DNA of 64,000 nt from Siphonodentalium dalli. Taxonomy: Eukaryota > Mollusca > Scaphopoda > Gadilida > Siphonodentaliidae. How positions within the stretch are numbered: the stretch's first letter is position 1; each line of letters begins with the position of its first letter. The notes below the pieces were generated by a model. It was not told the origin of the DNA. It saw only the letters and a list, made by a program, of their open reading frames with translations, and did no database searches. The DNA lies in contig CP136068.1 in assembly GCA_032622095.1 (NCBI GenBank), positions 184,144,796 to 184,208,795 on the forward strand, read 5' to 3'. Positions 1 to 12,817 of this stretch are shown here, piece by piece. Position numbers and translations under genes: made by a program.

Positions 1-655
1 TGGACGACGCGGACACGAAAGGACACAATTGAGGTCTCGTAGTACGTTCAAAGAAGACGTCAGAAAGCAAAACTGTCGACTTATGTGGCCCGATACTGCA
101 CGATGTATTTTGCAAGGTCGTTATATACTTAATCAAGTGGATATTGTCGTAAGGCTGTATCGCACCAACCCGTCCTTTTGTCTAATGACAACCAACGATA
201 GTGCAACTTACAAAGTACATATAGAAGATGCCATACTTGAAAGCTGCAAGGTCAAGGTTTCTCCGTCGATTATTTTGGCGCATACCAGACGCTCGAAACA
301 GTCACAGCGAAATATCCTTACAACAGCTCCCAGGTTAAGACGATAACCACTTATAGCGGTCAAAATTCATTCACCGCAGATAATATTTTCCAGGGCTTTT
401 CCCCCGCCAGACTTGTTATCGGATTCGTTTCGAGTTCTGCAGTGACTGGGATATTTTCCAAGAACCCGTATAACTTTCAAAATTTCGACATTCGTCAAGT
501 CAGTTTGACTCGAGATGGTGTATCTTAAACGAGGTAACGTCAGATTGCAGGTAGAATTCGGAAAAGCCTTAACGGAAGCTGTGTCCTGTATAATTTACAG
601 CGAAACGCCAGCGTTATTTCAGATAGATCAGCAAAGAAACGTTATCACAGAATGA
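1..655 (+). pseudogene. Polinton/Maverick capsid-like protein, partial and frameshifted
   Basis: The 3' part of a structural gene of a Polinton-type (adintovirus-like) element, entering from the left edge of the window. The open piece at 29-346 contains GRYILNQVDI, a central SFCLM and KVKVSPS followed by ILAH. I recognise this order from the family often labelled F54H12.2-like in invertebrates, which I take to be the Polinton jelly-roll capsid protein. The reading continues after 346 in another frame (SFTADNIFQG, KNPYNFQ) up to a stop at 527-529, then in a third frame at 514-655 (VEFGKAL, IDQQRNV). At least two frameshifts therefore break it. Its last stop (TGA 653-655) overlaps the ATG of the protease, a compact arrangement typical of viral genes. 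The 5' part lies outside the window. Family assignment is by recalled motif order, not by a search. Confidence 0.7.
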
Positions 656-1099
656 ACACAAATCAATTACAGTGTTGTATCAGATCTGACTGGAATCTAT
701 CGAAATGCGTGGAGGGGGTATTTGCAGCTGATCAAATACCCATTAAGAGACACAAACGAGGACTTATTGTCAACATTGACCCTAGAGGAAGCGAAGGATT
801 TCATTGGCTAGCTATATATAGACATGACGATAGAATAGAATATTTCGACAGTTATGGTAACACTCCCGGGACATACAGCACCTACATAGTAAACTATTTG
901 AGTGACAAATCGTTCTACCATAATTCGAGACGTTTACAGTAAAGTATGTGGACAATACTGTATTATGTATTTATTGTGGAAGTGCCATGGACGCTCGATG
1001 AAGGAATTCCAATCTCTCTTTGGAGATGATTTGTATGCAAACGATTTATTTGTATATCAGTACATACAACATATTTATCCTATGTGTATCAATAAATAG
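652..1099 (+). pseudogene. Adenain-like cysteine protease of Polinton, one frameshift
   Basis: A C48/adenain-type cysteine protease, which in Polintons and adenoviruses processes capsid proteins. Residues in order: GFHWLAIY supplies the catalytic His, EYFDSYG the acidic residue, RLQ the oxyanion-hole Gln, and CGQYC the nucleophile Cys. The first three lie in the frame 652-942; the Cys motif lies in the frame 902-1099. The enzyme is therefore split by one frameshift between the Gln and the Cys, at about 938-945, and cannot be made in one piece as read here. Total length (about 148 codons) is slightly shorter than adenoviral protease. ATG at 652 overlaps the stop of the upstream capsid-like gene (ATGA). 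I consider the family call strong because the His, acidic residue, Gln and Cys occur in the correct order and spacing. Confidence 0.82.
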
Positions 1100-1835
1100 T
1101 GTTTATATATAATTTGTCTCTTTACTTATAATCCTTCAGTTGTAAGATTTCAGTTCCCTAAAGCAGTACAATCACCACAAAGGGTTGCTGTATACATTGC
1201 ATTCAGTACACATAAAATATTTCAATCTAATATTAAAAGGACCCTGACCAAACAGGTACCTTTGATTATCAATTGAGGTAGTTCATATGTATTGAAAACG
1301 GGGTGTAAATCATATTTAATAAGGGAGGAACTGTGCTGTTACATGTGTTGGAAACAGCATAAATATTAGTTTATCGACTCGTGATAAATGTGTCAAGATC
1401 CAAGATAGATGCCATCAGCCAAGCATACTCGCCTCCTAAAGATATCCTCAGGATTAAAATGAACAACTAGTCTAAATTTGAAATTTTATATTTGCTTATA
1501 AATATAATAATATATTCCAAAACATAACATATCAACAAAACAAATTTATCGAAAGACTATAATAAGAATTCTATCGAAATAATGTTCCATTATTTTGGCT
1601 TCAAAAAAATAAAATGAAAAAAAAAAAACAGGAAGAATTTCTAGAAGTATAACAAGGGTTTGTTGTCAAACTCTTCATAAGTATGTTGTGCTATCATTGA
1701 GATCTTTTATCCTATAAGACCGGTCTTTCCTACTCTATTCCATATATGTCTTAAATAAAGAGCGTTTTAATATCCGACATTGTTTGTTCCTGAGTGATAT
1801 TGCATAATCTTTATTTTCTCTACTTTAAACCGACC

Positions 1836-1874
<39 letters not shown>

Positions 1875-2176
1875 GGTAGACGAAACGAAAAAACCCACAA
1901 TTGAAGCATGATAGCTAACAAAGAGAAATCCCTAGGGTGGTACCGACCACAAATTCCAAAGCTCTGCAATGCATAAGTATTGTCAACAAAACAGACCAGC
2001 CAACTGTTTGAACAAGTATCATTCAATGAGTGCTAGGCTGTGTTAATATTTGTTGTGACATTTATAGCAAGATTTTCAAACCACTCGTATGTCATAGTAT
2101 TATTGAAAACTACTCTGGCAAATTTTTACTACAAACACTCTACCTTTGCATGACTGACTGACCGACATATATACAA
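1100..2176. other. Gap between convergent Polinton genes
   Basis: No gene seen. This is the space where the + strand capsid/protease pair and the - strand polymerase converge. It holds an oligo-A run near 1613-1629, AATAAAGAGCGTTTT at 1754-1768 (a possible polyadenylation signal for the + strand genes, shared with other places in the window), and a TA dinucleotide run at 1836-1874. Short ORFs here look accidental. Confidence 0.6.
1836..1874. repeat. (TA)n microsatellite
   Basis: Nearly pure alternating TA, interrupted once by an extra AA near 1844. It lies between the convergent Polinton genes. Confidence 0.9.
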
Positions 2177-5100
2177 CTACGCGGTACATTGTTCTGGATC
2201 ATCAGTGGATTTCTGTCTGATTTCCTGACGCATAATTGGGGTCAGCACCAGATCAAGTGGTTCTGTGTTAATACTGTCGTCCAAAACTTTCCTTTTACAA
2301 TAGAAATATGAGAACCCTTTCCTTTCCTGTGTATATGTAAAGATGCTGTTATTGTGTACCCTGAAACCGCGGTTCATAGACGATCTGGATTTTCCCATTT
2401 CAAGTACACCTTTGCAGCTCATTTTGTATACACCAGTGTTAGTATCCGACGCTATATAAGTTTTTGAAGATAGTGACGTCAACAAAGTTCCTGAAAAATC
2501 CAATTTGAAAAGTCCTGGTGTTCTCTTGTCGAATTCTTAATGTTTTTTGCAACATGTCCTCGGAAACCATCTCTGATCACAATCTGCACCACCGACATTG
2601 TCATCACATAATCCAGTTAAGCCATTGTCGTATTTCATTAACATTTCTGGTTTGATGATGTCCCGGAGATATTGCTTACTAATGGCAAAATATGCACTGT
2701 CAGTATCCATTTCGCACCATTGGAAGTCACTCCTGTCGACATATTTACACATGAAATCGTAATAAAATTCTAGCATCTGTAGTTTCGCATATTGCAAAAT
2801 CATATATCCGATTTGAATAGGTAGATTCAGTTTGATTATCTTCTTTCCCATCTCTATCTCGTAAAATTTATCTTGTTCGTGTATACATTGCAGGTTACGA
2901 AATCGTGGGTCATTTATCTTCAGACAGGTTTGATTTTCGCCCATAACGTAGCTAACATCTCGGTGATTAAGTTTGTTCATGATCATGCTTCCATAAGCAC
3001 TATTACCAATATTCTTCATTGTATCCGCAATAATTGCTGAATCGGGTTTCGTATCACCCATTCGCCTGGCTTCGGTGACATCATTCACGAATGACTGAAA
3101 GCATCTCTGAGAATTAAATTCTACTACCCGATAAATCCTGGTTACGATTATTCCATGTTCGAGATACCACCGTAATAGAGGCGATGCGATCAAGATTCGC
3201 TCAGCTTTCATTCCACCAACAAACAGGGTCCTTGGTTTCTGCGAAAGGTCGTTCATCACTACATGTTTCTGCATATGTTCCCCAAAAGCTTCAAATTTCA
3301 GAAGTACAAAATATCGGCGACATTTCCGCAAAGTACTGAAATGGTGTTAGCTTTTGCTCTCTCCCATCTTGCCATTGTGAAGGAACCTCCAGGTCGAGTT
3401 CAATCATGCCAAATAAAGTATTTTTTAGAACACTGGTTAATAATTGTTCCTTTGTGACTTTCCCTCTGTGTCTTTGATAGAACTCTGGTCTTCTTTTATT
3501 AATAAACTCAACAAATTCTGGATTTGCCCGGTAATATCGCTTGAATTCACATTCCCACATTTCAGTTAACTGGAAACCAGCATCCCTGATAGATTGTGAT
3601 ATCTTTTGTGTTCGTTTGTATCCGCTTTCTCTATTAGATAATCAATTCTTGTCTTTGATCGGCTTTGTTAACTCACAGTCATGGTAATGGTAAAAACACC
3701 CCTGGAACTGAAAAGCTCGAGTCCGCCCATCTGGTGAGTGAGAAATTCCGTCGACTGGATATTTACCAACACGAACCTCATAACCTCGATTCAACATGTG
3801 ATGTATATCTTCTCCACCGGTTTCAATTAACCAATCCATCCAATAGTAAGAAGTCATGTACTTATCGCTCACTTCTGGTTTGAATTGATTTTCTGATCTT
3901 CGACGTATGAGGGTTCCCACTGGCATTGGCTTCTCGAAAGAATTTAAATAGAGAGCGTTTGAATCTAGGCCAATGATCCCCTCGCATTGTTTTCCTCCGC
4001 GAATTCTTGTTTTCCCGCTTTCTTGATATCTACAGAAAATAATTGACGGGCCACCAATTATTCCATTTCTGAACGTGTCGTATAGGTCAGCATCATTCTT
4101 ACCAAATAGTGCGAAATTAGCATTGTTTTCCTTGGCTCTTTGAAAACACATCCTTCTCACTACATCCGGGAGTGATATTGTGGTTTTAAAAACGTCGATA
4201 TTTCTCTTGAAGTAGAATTCTTGCAATCGTTCAACTGCCGTCACGAAAGGTTTTACATCGAGGTTATTGTACCAGATAAGGTAGTCCTCGAATGTTGTCA
4301 TGGAATTATTTTTCCAAATTTCTTGACAGTGAGCATATTCTTCATCCGTTATATTGCTTTGCGTCATCTGATTGTAAAATGAATCGTGGGGTGGTAACTC
4401 CGTTATTTTTAGCTTAGAGATGTCGGTCAGATAATCGTACGGAAATTTGCCCTTGCTTTCCTGCACCTCGTATGCCTTCAGGAATTTGGCATATGATGTG
4501 ACTGCTGCGAGATAAGAGGAGATGATATGCCCATGTAAGAGTTATTCCTCTTAAAGACGGATGTTTTCTTGTCTTCGTTTAGTTCCAGATATCTCGCCAA
4601 ATTTGTTTTTATTAAATTTAATTCGTAATTGCTTGAATTATAGCCGAATACAGGTGCTTGTGACATATATCCCAACATTTTGCCAAATAACCTAGAGAGC
4701 GGTCTTCGTCATCGTCGTCGTCGTCAGATAACCTTTGCTTAATATCTTCTACAACCCAGCCCCATCTGTCTTTTGCCAGTCGTTCGATGTCTGAAGCAAT
4801 TTCGAGCATTGCACCGACCATACTTTGCACTAACTTCCCTGGATCACCATCGACGATACAAATTGGATTTCTGTGTCCATCTACATTGCTGCATATGGAA
4901 ACGCTGATGGGTACATGTTTTTGTATCCACTGTAAATTCTGTGCGGGTTGTTTGTCAACACTGTGCAGCATAGATTCGTAATCGTAACATATATACCATT
5001 CGAAATTTCTATGATTCATCGATACGTGAATATCAAAATGGTCCAATTCTTCAAATATAGTTTCGTATGGTTTGTAGAATCCACCAGGATAAATATATTT

Positions 5101-6462
5101 CGTCTGATTGATACATCGACGTTGGTGTCGGATAACGTCGTTGTGCTGTTTAAAATGACGATTACATGTTTTGCATTGGAACTTTTTGGCATATGCGCTG
5201 AATTTATTGATATGCATCATATGGTCGTCGTGTATGTTGACGTATAAATCGGTTTGTTGTCGCCCTCGAGATTTATATATAGACTGTGCGAATCCTTTCT
5301 CATCAAGACTGTATGTTTGTAAGTTTACACGGAACAGATTTTCTAAGTCCGGAAAATCCTCGTAGTGCAGTCCTTTAAATATATCACCAGTGGCTTTGAA
5401 CTTTTGCCACTTGTTGGGGAATAATTTGGTCGGGTTTTCCAAGCTGCTCTTGTTATAACCTCGATGTCGAGCAAGACACCGGAAGGCACATAGGTTGTCT
5501 CGATAGGGTTTTCCATTGTGTTCGTTTTTAACTAAGCAGTCTATGGTGTGGTTGTTCTTCAGATAGTCTGGAATATCCCCATGTCCTATTGGATAACTGC
5601 TGTTGAATATATTAAATTGAATATTGGAAACGAAGAAAACTGTCCATTTGGTATCAGGTATGTTCTTAGAAATTTCATGCATAATATCCATAACATCTAA
5701 TATTTGCTTTAATCTAGATAAATCGGAGCTCCTAGATATATATAGGGCTGTCCGACACTGTGCTGTTCAGGTAGGGTGTGAAATAACGATACTTTCCATT
5801 TTGTCGATTTCTTAGTATCAATCCAAATGCGATGTTAATCTTGAATGCATACCTGTGTTGATCATAAATCTGATTTACATATTTCATTATCTCATCGACG
5901 GTTAGATCGTTCGTTGTTGGAAAATTATATACACTGTGGATAGGTCCTTTTGTGTGATCTGCTAATATAATTGGTGCATTGACGTCATACACTTCTTTTA
6001 ATCCGACATCAACGCTTCCGTCTTCATTTTCCCAGGGGGCAGGATCATCACCCCACGGCGCCTCTTGTAAGCCATCGCATCTTTGAGTGTGTTGTTTCAT
6101 GCGATGTATATGTAGCTCGTGTCAGTCAGGAAAACTGTCTTCACATTGACGACAACGATAGCTTGTCACTTTTTTTCGTTTCCTGGACCCTCCTGTTTGT
6201 GTTTCACCACGTTTTCTTTTGCGTGAAGGTTCACAACGTGGGCTAGTATCACAGATAGAGCTAGTGTGTTCCAATTCATGAAACTCTCCCGTGCAGGTCT
6301 TCTCGTGTCGATTTTTATTGCTGATATATTTAAATATAATACCGCAAATAGAGCAAGGGTATACACATCCCTGATGCTTAGATCGAATATGGGCAGCAAG
6401 TCCTTTTTTGTATGTGCATACATTAAACATTGGGAGCATTGGAATTTGCCTGTCGGATCCAT
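2177..6462 (-). pseudogene. Polinton protein-primed family-B DNA polymerase with N-terminal zinc fingers, multiply broken
   Basis: Replicative DNA polymerase of the Polinton type, read leftward. The N-terminal part (6462 to about 6060) has C2H2 fingers (CSQC near the start, CSICGIIF...H, CRQCEDSF) and a basic KRKR stretch. Next comes a CCHC-type finger (CKTCNRHF) near 5090-5150. The exonuclease block has YICYDYESM (Exo I) and VFGYNSSNYEL (Exo III-like). Polymerase motif A is GLDSNALYL (about 3946-3973), motif B NSAYGSM (about 2979-3010), motif C MDTDSAY (about 2691-2711), and the C-terminal TEPLDL is typical. Breaks: frameshifts inside the first finger (about 6400-6440), near 6120, 5735 (in a TA run), 4680, 4475, 3640 and 3295, and an in-frame TAA at 2537-2539. 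All catalytic motifs remain visible, so the decay is moderate. Length (about 1430 codons) fits zinc-finger-bearing invertebrate Polinton polymerases. Confidence 0.88.
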
Positions 6463-8449
6463 ACTATTGTGTAAAGTTTGTTGTTTTTGGAATGAAATTA
6501 CAGATTAAATTTAAAATTTGAAATAAGAGTTTAACTTTTGTACACAAACCACTTATATCGTTAAAACGGGTTTGGTGAAACAGACACGATGATTATACAC
6601 AAGCGAAATATGCTATACATAAAAGCATGGGTCTCCTAAAATATATATAGAGTTATACGTGTGTTGAAGATCACTGCTTTGAGTTTGTAACATCCACTGG
6701 AGAGAAAAATTGTCAGGACCACCGGTAGGCTATATAGGCACCGCAGTAACGAATCTGGATAATAAGGTAGAGTCCATTTGTTGAGGTTTTTTTTCACTGA
6801 CACTGAAGAATCAAACAACAGCACTGTCGAGTTGAATCATTGTATATATCTGAAAACAAATGAATACAGATACAAATATATTATTCACTACATCAAACGG
6901 ACTCAAACTTTCAATATAAACCGAGATATAAGTGACATTGCTCTATTAAAATACTAGAACATTAAATTCATTAGTTCGACATGTCTTAAGGCTGATAATT
7001 TGGTTGAGGTAATTCAGTTGATTGGTTTATTTGGGTTTAACCACCAGCGATTCGTTGACAATTGGGAAGGAAACACCACGCATATAGTAAATATCTCGTA
7101 GAAACCACCGACCGATCTATTGCGACTGATACACTCATCCAGATACACGATATAGATAATGTGTCCAGGCTTGTAAGGATAATCAGGGCTCTATGAACTG
7201 TAACGACGCATTCGCGTTTTAGCATATGCACCTAGTTCCTCGAATATTGCACGGCTCCTAAATATAACGCCGGTTATTACAGCATATAGCTTGATATTGC
7301 TAAATAGAGATGAACGAACCTGTGAAGAGTTTTATGATTTTTGTCTGCTAAATCGTAAAGTGATCGTCAATAGCGAGGTCCTGTGCCTGGAAAATATAAA
7401 TACAAATAATCAGTTTAGAATAAGTCATTGGTTTCATTTTGCTGCGATTTTATACAGTACATAATAAATACACACAAGCTTTTCCAATTTAAGGTTAGCC
7501 ACCGTACAAAGCTATTAGTCTATAACATAATTTCGGAAAACAATTATTTCTAGCTCAACTATTTCACATATGCATGCAGGCTGGATTGTGTGATCTCGTT
7601 GTCGTAATTTTCAAAAAGCCCTTTACTGCAGATAAGCTCAACACAATAAACGTATGTTTATTTACATTCCATACTGAACACACGAGGTTATTTAACATGT
7701 GGGATGTTTACATACATAAACATATGGTCGTATAATACAAACAGAAGTACAGATAAGGGCATACCGACGTATATGCAATTTCGCATTCTTTGTGTAAGGT
7801 TTATATATTTTGGCTTGAATTTGCTAGGATGTGAAACAAGGGAATAATGTTTTTTTTTCTGGAAATAAAATTCGATCTTGTTGGGGAACAACATTTTGGA
7901 GATGTATTAGTGGTGATAAGAGCATACATATATAGTAAGTTGGCTTATCATCGTTTGTGTAACCGCTAGATCCCATGATAAGCGGAAAACACGGCAAATA
8001 TAAATCACCGATCCACGAAAGCAACTGACAACATTGACCAGCGATTCACCACTAGGGGTACATATCATTCATGACTAATGAAATATTGTACATATGTTGA
8101 TTTAGATTAATTATATTGTTCATAGACAAGAGGGATGATCACTAGATATAATTTAAAACTCACCTTTATCGTATTAGTTTATCACTTCAGTAATAGAATA
8201 AGATAGGAATCTTCTCTATTAACATCTGTAAATTATTGAGGAGTGAATATTATACTGCCCACTCCATATTTCAATGTGACATGAATAGGTGCAGTTGTGT
8301 GTCGTACTATTTAAACTTGTACCAATAACTCGACCCGTGACGTATTGGAAGGCGGTACATATTGACAATGTAGTTTGTGGTTATTCCACAACCTTTCTAA
8401 CTATAATTGCGTGCCGTTCAACTCGCAACATTTAACCTGCAAGATGCCC
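6463..8449. other. No recognised gene; possible remainder of the Polinton relic
   Basis: AT-rich sequence with only short ORFs on the - strand (6636-6824, 7037-7231, 7688-7894, 7824-8024), none of which I recognise. I saw no integrase, packaging ATPase or minor capsid motifs here, and no terminal inverted repeat that would mark the right end of the Polinton. Confidence 0.5.
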
Positions 8450-8810
8450 TAGTTGCTGAAGTGCACCTAACCTCTAGTCAAATATCTCGTGTTGTTCGCT
8501 TACGATAGTTTTTTTCCATTACATCATTTATAAATATAACACTGGGTTTTTCCCGAGCCTACAGTTAGAGCCTAGTTGCTGAAGTGCACCTAACCTCTAA
8601 TCAAATATCCCGTCGCTTATTCGTTGATCTTCCATTACATCATTTATAAATATAACACTGGGTTTTTTCCGAGCCTACAGTTAGACCCCAGTTGCTGAAG
8701 TGCACCTAACCTCTAATCAAATATCTCGTGTTGTTCGCTTACGATAGTTTTTTTCCATTACATCATTTATAAATATAACACTGGGTTTTTCCCGAGCCTA
8801 CAGTTAGAGA
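8450..8810. repeat. Three tandem copies of a ~120-bp unit
   Basis: Copies start at about 8450, 8573 and 8690, each with AGTTGCTGAAGTGCACC, an AT-rich middle, AACACTGGGTTTTT and CGAGCCTACAGTTAGA. The middle copy differs from the outer two in one ~25-bp block (copies 1 and 3 share GTTGTTCGCTTACGATAG), so copies 1 and 3 are closest. Confidence 0.9.
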
Positions 8811-8817
8811 CAAAACT

Positions 8818-8880
8818 CTGACCTGACCTTGACCTGACCTGACCTTGACCTGACCTGACCTTGACCTGACCTTGACCTAC
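8818..8880. repeat. TGACC(T) minisatellite
   Basis: About a dozen TGACC/TGACCT words in series, alternating TGACCTGACC and TGACCTTGACC spacing. It directly follows the third 120-bp copy and ends in the same CCTACAGTTAGAG that closes those copies, so it appears to have expanded inside a fourth unit. It contains several TGACCTTGA words (reverse TCAAGGTCA). Confidence 0.9.
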
Positions 8881-8890
8881 AGTTAGAGCC

Positions 8891-9875
8891 AAAACTAGTT
8901 GCAGGGAAATAGCCGATCATAAAATGGCCGATCATGGGGTCGTCATCAGTAAATAACACTACTGCTGCTGACAACTATGTGTCATAATAATAATGATACT
9001 ATCGGTACCTATTTGTTGCAAAACCAATCCTTCTCAAGTTCAATGGATCTTTTTCAAGTAATTCACTGTTGTTACACAAGGCATAATATTATAAGGTTGC
9101 TGACTATTGTTGAAACAATTATTTGACTAATCGACGTCGACTCGATTATTAAACAAGTCGACGCTTAAATCCGCAAGTCGATTAATCTAAGCAAATCGGC
9201 AATATGGCCTACCGAATTCATAGAATTTACAGTTTCACGTTCGATGCTGGGTGGCACCTCTCAGAATGCGTTCGATTCTTCTCTTATACCGGATAATTCC
9301 GATATTCTGATTTTTGTTCTCAGGCTGGTAGAGGTGTATGATCGTGTATAAGGTGTATACTGTTTATACTCTGTTATATTGTGTTATTTTCTGGAACATG
9401 CTATCATGTGACTTATTTCAACTAAAACAAGATACAATTTGTCGTATTTTGGATAAATTATAGCACATTGTAAACTATAGTTAATATATAGTTCAAAAAT
9501 ATAAAAGACTACCATTGACAAAAGAGTGTTGGGGGTTTTATGGTCACTTATGATAGTTAAAGTGCAAGTTAAGATAACAAACAGGGGGAAATGTCAAACA
9601 TTTGGACATTCAAGGACTATTTGTAGGATGATCTAATGCTGCTCATATATTGACTGTGACATTTGACCATTTTAATAAATATTTATTAGCACAAGTAGCA
9701 ATATTGGCTGTGGAAATATAAAAATGTACAATTGTGGCACTTGAAAATCAAGTTAGGAACGTGCGATATGATACTACCCGGCCGTAAAAGGGTTTAATCG
9801 AAATGCCTAATTTTTGCATACCAGTCACAACTAGTTATCTTGCGCTTTAATTGTTAACACCTCTCCTTGTTCAAT
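8891..9875. other. Unremarkable non-coding stretch
   Basis: No ORF or RNA gene seen. It includes a small cluster of AATCGA/GTCGAC/TCGATT words at 9128-9190. Confidence 0.5.
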
Positions 9876-9903
9876 CGATTTAGGTTGTCTTTTGTCTATA
9901 AAA
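9876..9903 (+). repeat. Left terminal inverted repeat core
   Basis: 28 bp, exactly complementary to 13070-13097. Confidence 0.85.
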
Positions 9904-10859
9904 TGATTGGATTGAAAAAATTGTTGTTAAGGGCATTTCTGCCCCGATAACTTTGAGACATGTATATTCGATCGATATTAGTTTCATCATTGTGTGGTCT
10001 TTTTTCAATCCCGAAATTTGTACTCAACATTGCATGAAAAGCGAGATTTATTAAATATAAATGTCGCATAAATTTAGGACCCTAAATTTATGCATGCATT
10101 TATGCATATTAAATTCGCCTTTATACAAAAATATAAATCTCGCATTTATATTTTTAAATCTCGCATAAATGTCGCATTAATTTCGCTCATTACTGTAACC
10201 AATGGCGGGTTTAATTCTTGGCCCATAATTTAAATACTACCATGTGGATATGTGAGACATGTATCATATAACACGAGCTAACGGCCGGATACCGGTTTCT
10301 TTGTCTGCGAACAACGCTGCTGCGAAGACGTGTGTGAATGAGATGGGAACTCTTAGCTCAGGCGAGTATATATACAAATACGTTTGTTTTCGCATGTTCT
10401 GTCTAAACTATAAGGCATATTTGCAATGGTAGATTAACGCTGTGGACAGTAATGTAGCCATGCATACAGTAGGAACCAAGGCGGTAGGATGGGGTGTTCG
10501 TGTGGCGGGGGGGTATTGGTGGTGGTATATTTTCTTGGGTTAGAACATGATCGCCACATCATTTCAGTTTTAAATTCCCTTTCTAATTATACATTTTACC
10601 AAGTGTAAGTTAACACATATGTGGCAATGAAATGAAGGTATTTCACAATTAATGTTGCCGATTCATTCTTTCATCAATTCGCAGCGTGATCGACACATGT
10701 CAAAATTAATATTTTATTATACAGAGACGTCGGAATAAGGTTATTCTATCGCGTCAGAGTGATTCCACCCTTAGCCAGATCACATCATCACAAATAAAAT
10801 GCCGTACATTACAATTAAATATTTTGCTAAACAAGCTAAAATATCGCGTAAAATGTGGA

Positions 10860-12090
10860 GTTGGAAGCGAGATTTCACCCTTGGCTATGCCACATATAAA
10901 TTCATTGTACAATATATCCATGATGTAATCCCGTTTTGAAGTTTAATCGCGTAAAATTGCAATTGTGGTCATGGACGGGTGATATCACCCTTTGCCAGCA
11001 TCACATATAAATTCACTGTACAATATATCCATGATGTAATCCCGGTTTCGAAGTTTTAATCGCGTAAAATTGTGGTCATGGAAGGGTGATATCAGTGTCA
11101 CCCTTTGCCATATCGCTTATAAATTAATTGTACAGTAAGTCCATGATGCAATCCCGTTTTGAAGTTTGAATCGCGTAAAATTGCAATTGTGTTCATGGAA
11201 GGGTAATATCACCCTTTGCCAGCATCACATATAAATTCATTGTACAATATATCCATGATGTAATCCCGTTTTGAATATTATAATCGTATAAAATTGTGAT
11301 CATGGAAGGGTGATATCACCCTTTGCCATTTCACATATAAATTCATTGTGCAATATATATATATCCATGATGAAATCCCGTTTCGAAGTTTTAATCGCGT
11401 AAAATGGGGGTCATGGAAGGATGATGTCAGTGTCACCCTTTGCCATATCGTATATAAATCAATTGTACAGTAAGTCCATGATGCAATCCCGTTTTGAAGT
11501 TTGAATCGAGTAAAATTGCAATTGTGGTCATGGAAGGGTGATATCACCCTTTGCCAGCATCACATATAAATTCATTGTACAATATATCCATGATGTAATC
11601 CCGTTTTGAATATTATAATCGTATAAAATTGTGATCATGGAAGGGTGATATCACCCTTTGCCATTTCACATATAAATTCATTGTATAATATATCCATGAT
11701 GTAATCCCGTTTCGAAGTTTTAATCGCGAAAAATTGTGGTCATGGAAGGGTGATATCAGTGTCACCCTTTGCCATATCACATATAAATCAATTGTACAGT
11801 AAGTCCATGATGCAATCCCGTTTTGAAGTTTGAATCGCGTATAATTGCCATTGTAGTCATAGAAGGGTGATATCACCCTTTGCTATATCACATATAAATC
11901 CATTGTACAGTAAATCCATGATGTAATCCCGTTTTGAAGTTTGAATAGAGTAAAATTGTGGTGATGGAAGTGTGATATCACGCTTTGCCATATCGCATAT
12001 AAATTCATTGTTAAATAAATCAGTGATGTAACACAATTTTGAAGTTTTAATCCCGTAAGATTGTTGCCTTGAAGGGCGATATCACTCTTT
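10860..12090. repeat. Satellite, ~11 monomers of 105-117 bp, with three-monomer higher-order period
   Basis: The phase marker CACATATAAATTCATTGTAC (or variants) recurs at 10891, 11002, 11114, 11226, 11332, 11449, 11561, 11667, 11778, 11889 and 11994. Every monomer has a GATATCA palindrome core. Monomers fall into types: plain GGGTGATATCACCC (10977, 11308, 11536, 11643, 11865) and one with AGTGTC inserted after GATATC (11084, 11748, variant at 11419). Insert-type monomers are 335 and 329 bp apart, and the flanking types repeat at 335 bp too, so copies amplified as trimers at least in part. The first and last monomers are diverged, as expected for array edges. Confidence 0.9.
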
Positions 12091-12606
12091 AGCAGAAAAC
12101 AAAAATTCTTATTTTAGTTTTAATATTTTATTGTTTATACTTATTTTCGATGTGATCACTTAATTATTTAATTTTTATTCTTTATTGCAGAGACTACGAA
12201 AATTGACGACGGCAAGATACAACCATGATACAAACTGCTACGTTCAAGTTGTTATATTTGTGACTGGTATAACCAACAATAGGGCAGCATTTTGATGGCA
12301 AATTACTACACATGGAGATACCAGAATCAGGGCGACACATATGTATATGTATAGTTAGATATACACATCAGTGTCGTCATATATGCTGGTTACAAGCCAA
12401 ATGTCACCCAAAAGCAGATATCACAAATATATATATGGATATATATGTTCAAATCCAACTTTATACCGGGTATAAATGTGCATAAACTGGAGTTTATAGC
12501 CAGAATAAATGTAGCTACATATATTTATGCAGGTTTATTCCGTGAATAACTTGTATAAATTTGAGATTATAACCAGAATATATGTAACTACATACATTTA
12601 TGCAAC

Positions 12607-12817
12607 TTTATTCAGTGAATAAATTTGTATTTATGCATAAAAGGTAGACAATAAATGAATGCATAAACGTGCGAATACATGCGAGTTTATCCTGCTGAAT
12701 AAATGCGAGTTTATTCAATGAATAAATTGAGTATAAATGTCGGCCTTTATTCATGAATAAATTGTGAATAGATGTGCATAAATTTCCGGATTTATGCACC
12801 TTTATTCAGTGAATAAA
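12607..12817. repeat. Cluster of TTTATTCA-N-TGAATAAA palindromes
   Basis: Perfect palindromes at 12607-12623, 12710-12726, 12746-12761 and 12801-12817, with degenerate relatives between and before them (for example near 12532). The centre base varies (G, A or none) while the arms are kept. Confidence 0.85.

Noticed and set aside
11278-11876. Two - strand ORFs with FHDHNF repeats
   Set aside because: Satellite monomers read through; stops are simply absent from one frame.
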